Shown piece after piece: positions 62,738 to 64,000 of a DNA stretch of 64,000 nucleotides (positions are counted from its first letter, which is position 1; every line of letters starts with the position of its first letter). Below the pieces are notes generated by a model. That model did not search any database, had not been told where the DNA came from, and saw only the letters and a program-made list of their open reading frames with translations. The position numbers and the translations under genes were made by a program. Source of the DNA: CAVVFX01 sp963747535 (GTDB taxonomy: Bacteria; Acidobacteriota; Terriglobia; Bryobacterales; Bryobacteraceae); NCBI GenBank assembly GCA_963747535.1, contig CAVVFX010000017.1:744001-808000 (forward strand), written 5' to 3'.

Positions 62738-63496
62738 TTGAATCGTAGAATCAGGATGTCCACCTTCCGTAACGCCGCCGTGGTCGGCTTTTCAGCCATG
62801 GCCCTTTCAACATTTTCCGTTTCCGCGAAGGCGGATCTGGAAACCAACGGCAACTTCCAAACCGCTACCTGCAATTTCGCTTGCACTGCAGACGCCAATG
62901 GACAGATAGGAAACAATACAACTCTCACGGGCTGGAATGCAAATGGCGGCTACAACTTCCTCTTCGCTTCCGGGACCGGATTTACCGACGGCGCGAATGG
63001 CAACGCCGGCTTCATAAAAATGGACGCGGCTGTGACCGCGACCCCTAACGGCGACAACTATGTGGCCCTTGATAGTAATTACGGTGTCGAGGCGCTCACA
63101 CAGACGATTAGCGGCCTGACCGTCGGCGCCAAGTACACGGTCAGCTTCTGGTGGGCAGGGACACAACAGTTGGGCTTCAGCGGTGCCACCACTGATCAAT
63201 TGGCGGTCTCTTTTGGGGGGTCGCCGCAGGACACAGCCAGCATTGACGTCCCCCAGCAGGGCTTCACTGGCTGGTCTCAGGTGACGGACACGTTCACCGC
63301 CACCTCGACCAGCCAGGTGCTCTCTTTCCTGGCCTCCGGCACGCCCGCGAATAGCGAGCCTCCGTTTGCCCTCCTGGACGGTGTCTCGGTTAATGCAGCG
63401 ACCCCGGAACCCGGATCCTCGATTCTGCTGTTTACTGTCCTGGGCCTGGTGGGTGGTCTAGGCAGACTCAGATCGAAAAAATGGCTTAAGAGCTAG
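62738..63496 (+). CDS. PEP-CTERM (exosortase) sorted extracellular protein
   Basis: 252 residues from a TTG placed seven bases after GGAGG; an ATG at 62756 is the alternative. Signal peptide AAVVGFSAMALSTFSVSAKA. The body is a beta-sandwich like those of choice-of-anchor or DUF642-type proteins (LETNGNFQT, NYVALDSNYGVEALTQTISG, WSQVTDTFTATSTSQVLSFL). The C-terminus is a textbook PEP-CTERM signal: TPEPGSS, a hydrophobic helix ILLFTVLGLVGGLG, then RLRSKK. It should be cleaved and anchored or released by an exosortase not encoded in this window. Confidence 0.9.
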   Translation: MNRRIRMSTFRNAAVVGFSAMALSTFSVSAKADLETNGNFQTATCNFACTADANGQIGNNTTLTGWNANGGYNFLFASGTGFTDGANGNAGFIKMDAAVTATPNGDNYVALDSNYGVEALTQTISGLTVGAKYTVSFWWAGTQQLGFSGATTDQLAVSFGGSPQDTASIDVPQQGFTGWSQVTDTFTATSTSQVLSFLASGTPANSEPPFALLDGVSVNAATPEPGSSILLFTVLGLVGGLGRLRSKKWLKS

Positions 63497-63534
63497 TTAA
63501 GAAACAGCAAGGGATCAACTGCCCGCGGAAAATT

Positions 63535-63570
63535 AGAGGTAGTGCAAGCGTGAATGGCACTACCTCTTTT
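63535..63570 (+). terminator. Rho-independent terminator
   Basis: Perfect 11-bp stem AGAGGTAGTGC / GCACTACCTCT with an 11-base loop followed by TTT, 38 bases after the PEP-CTERM stop. Confidence 0.85.
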
Positions 63571-63597
63571 CATCTTGCGGCTGTTCGGTTCATTACC

Positions 63598-64000
63598 ATG
63601 GAAACCTTCCAACAACTGCAAAATCGTCTCCTTCCGGTAGCCGTCGATGTCCTCCGGCTGAGCATCTGGTTGTTGCTGCTCATGGTTGCATTCGTGCCGC
63701 TCGAGAGACTCTTCGCCGTCCATCCGCAGAAGGTCTTTCGTAAATCATTTCCCGTAGATTTAGGCTATTACTTTCTAAACAATCTCCTGGCCAAGACGCT
63801 GCTGGTAGTGCCTATGGCATTCCTCGCCTGGAGCCTGCACTACGTCGTACCGCACGGGCTGCACTCGTGGGTAGCCGGCCTGTCGCTGTGGACGCGCGCA
63901 GCGGCGGCGCTGGTGGTTGGAGAATTCGGGTTTTATTGGGGACATCGCTGGACGCATGAGGTCCCCCTACTGTGGCGCTTTCATTCTATCCACCATAGCG
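63598..64000 (+). CDS. Sterol desaturase / fatty acid hydroxylase family protein, cut by window end
   Basis: An open frame from ATG 63598 runs 134 codons to the window edge. It encodes hydrophobic helices (LSIWLLLLMVAFVPLERLF, YYFLNNLLAKTLLVVPMAFL) and then the first di-iron histidine motifs of the family: FYWGHRWTHEVPLLWRFHSI followed by HHS, that is HxxxH and HxxHH. The remaining histidine cluster lies beyond the window. Likely an integral-membrane di-iron oxygenase acting on lipids; substrate unknown. Confidence 0.85.
   Translation, partial: METFQQLQNRLLPVAVDVLRLSIWLLLLMVAFVPLERLFAVHPQKVFRKSFPVDLGYYFLNNLLAKTLLVVPMAFLAWSLHYVVPHGLHSWVAGLSLWTRAAAALVVGEFGFYWGHRWTHEVPLLWRFHSIHHS

Overview
The window looks like a chromosomal segment of an Acidobacteriota bacterium of the Bryobacterales / Candidatus Solibacter type. 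The main evidence is five large secreted proteins sharing the C-terminal domain typical of that group (TIGR03437-like), the scar of an Oar-like TonB-dependent receptor, VVWGD-tailed subtilases, a PEP-CTERM protein, and many GTG/TTG starts in a moderately GC-rich sequence. The assignment rests on gene content; no rRNA or other phylogenetic marker is present.

Layout. 1-9.3 kb: a 1361-aa LGFP/Ig-repeat protein, a strongly punctuated secreted protein with its own terminator, a nearly leaderless small secreted protein, and a TMTC-like membrane/TPR protein. 9.6-9.9 kb: a compact unit (consensus-like promoter, 5' hairpin, 20-residue Lys/Ala peptide, bidirectional terminator). 9.9-16 kb: ribose-type ABC permease and ATPase without a binding protein, a secreted protein, a FucP-like MFS transporter and two adjacent cytochrome oxidase subunit III genes. 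16-25.5 kb: two giant secreted Ig-repeat proteins. 26-29 kb: pntAA-pntAB-pntB transhydrogenase. 29-41 kb: MBL-fold protein, GH28, a broken receptor gene, two TIGR03437-type proteins (BACON-like and NHL), a small helical protein and a Tat-exported GH2 enzyme. 40.8-46.6 kb: complete tolQ-tolR-tolA-tolB-pal-cpoB operon ending in a DeoC-like gene that lacks the Schiff-base lysine. 46.8-52 kb: CarD, PilZ, and the larC-metG-tatD string with overlapping stops and starts. 52-56 kb: a receiver-less sigma-54 activator, a second PilZ protein and a membrane HD-GYP/GAF/GGDEF protein, apparently a c-di-GMP signalling patch. 56-59.5 kb: tandem subtilases. 59.8-63.5 kb: TPR lipoprotein and divergent PEP-CTERM protein. 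The window ends inside a sterol desaturase-like gene.

How parts fit. Much of the coding capacity goes to exported or surface proteins (polysaccharide hydrolases, Ig/NHL/BNR scaffolds, proteases, exosortase cargo) together with the Tol-Pal envelope machine and c-di-GMP control. Several dispersed short palindromes sit at gene ends: a roughly 48-bp family with six copies, an ACAGAC/GTCTGT family that coincides with stop codons, and tandem GGAYAAC/GTTRTCC heptamers in front of larC. The least explained items are the 20-aa peptide unit, these repeat families, the catalytically degenerate DeoC-like and C39-like proteins, and the VVWGD-tailed subtilases. I saw no CRISPR array, tRNA, rRNA, integrase or intact insertion sequence.
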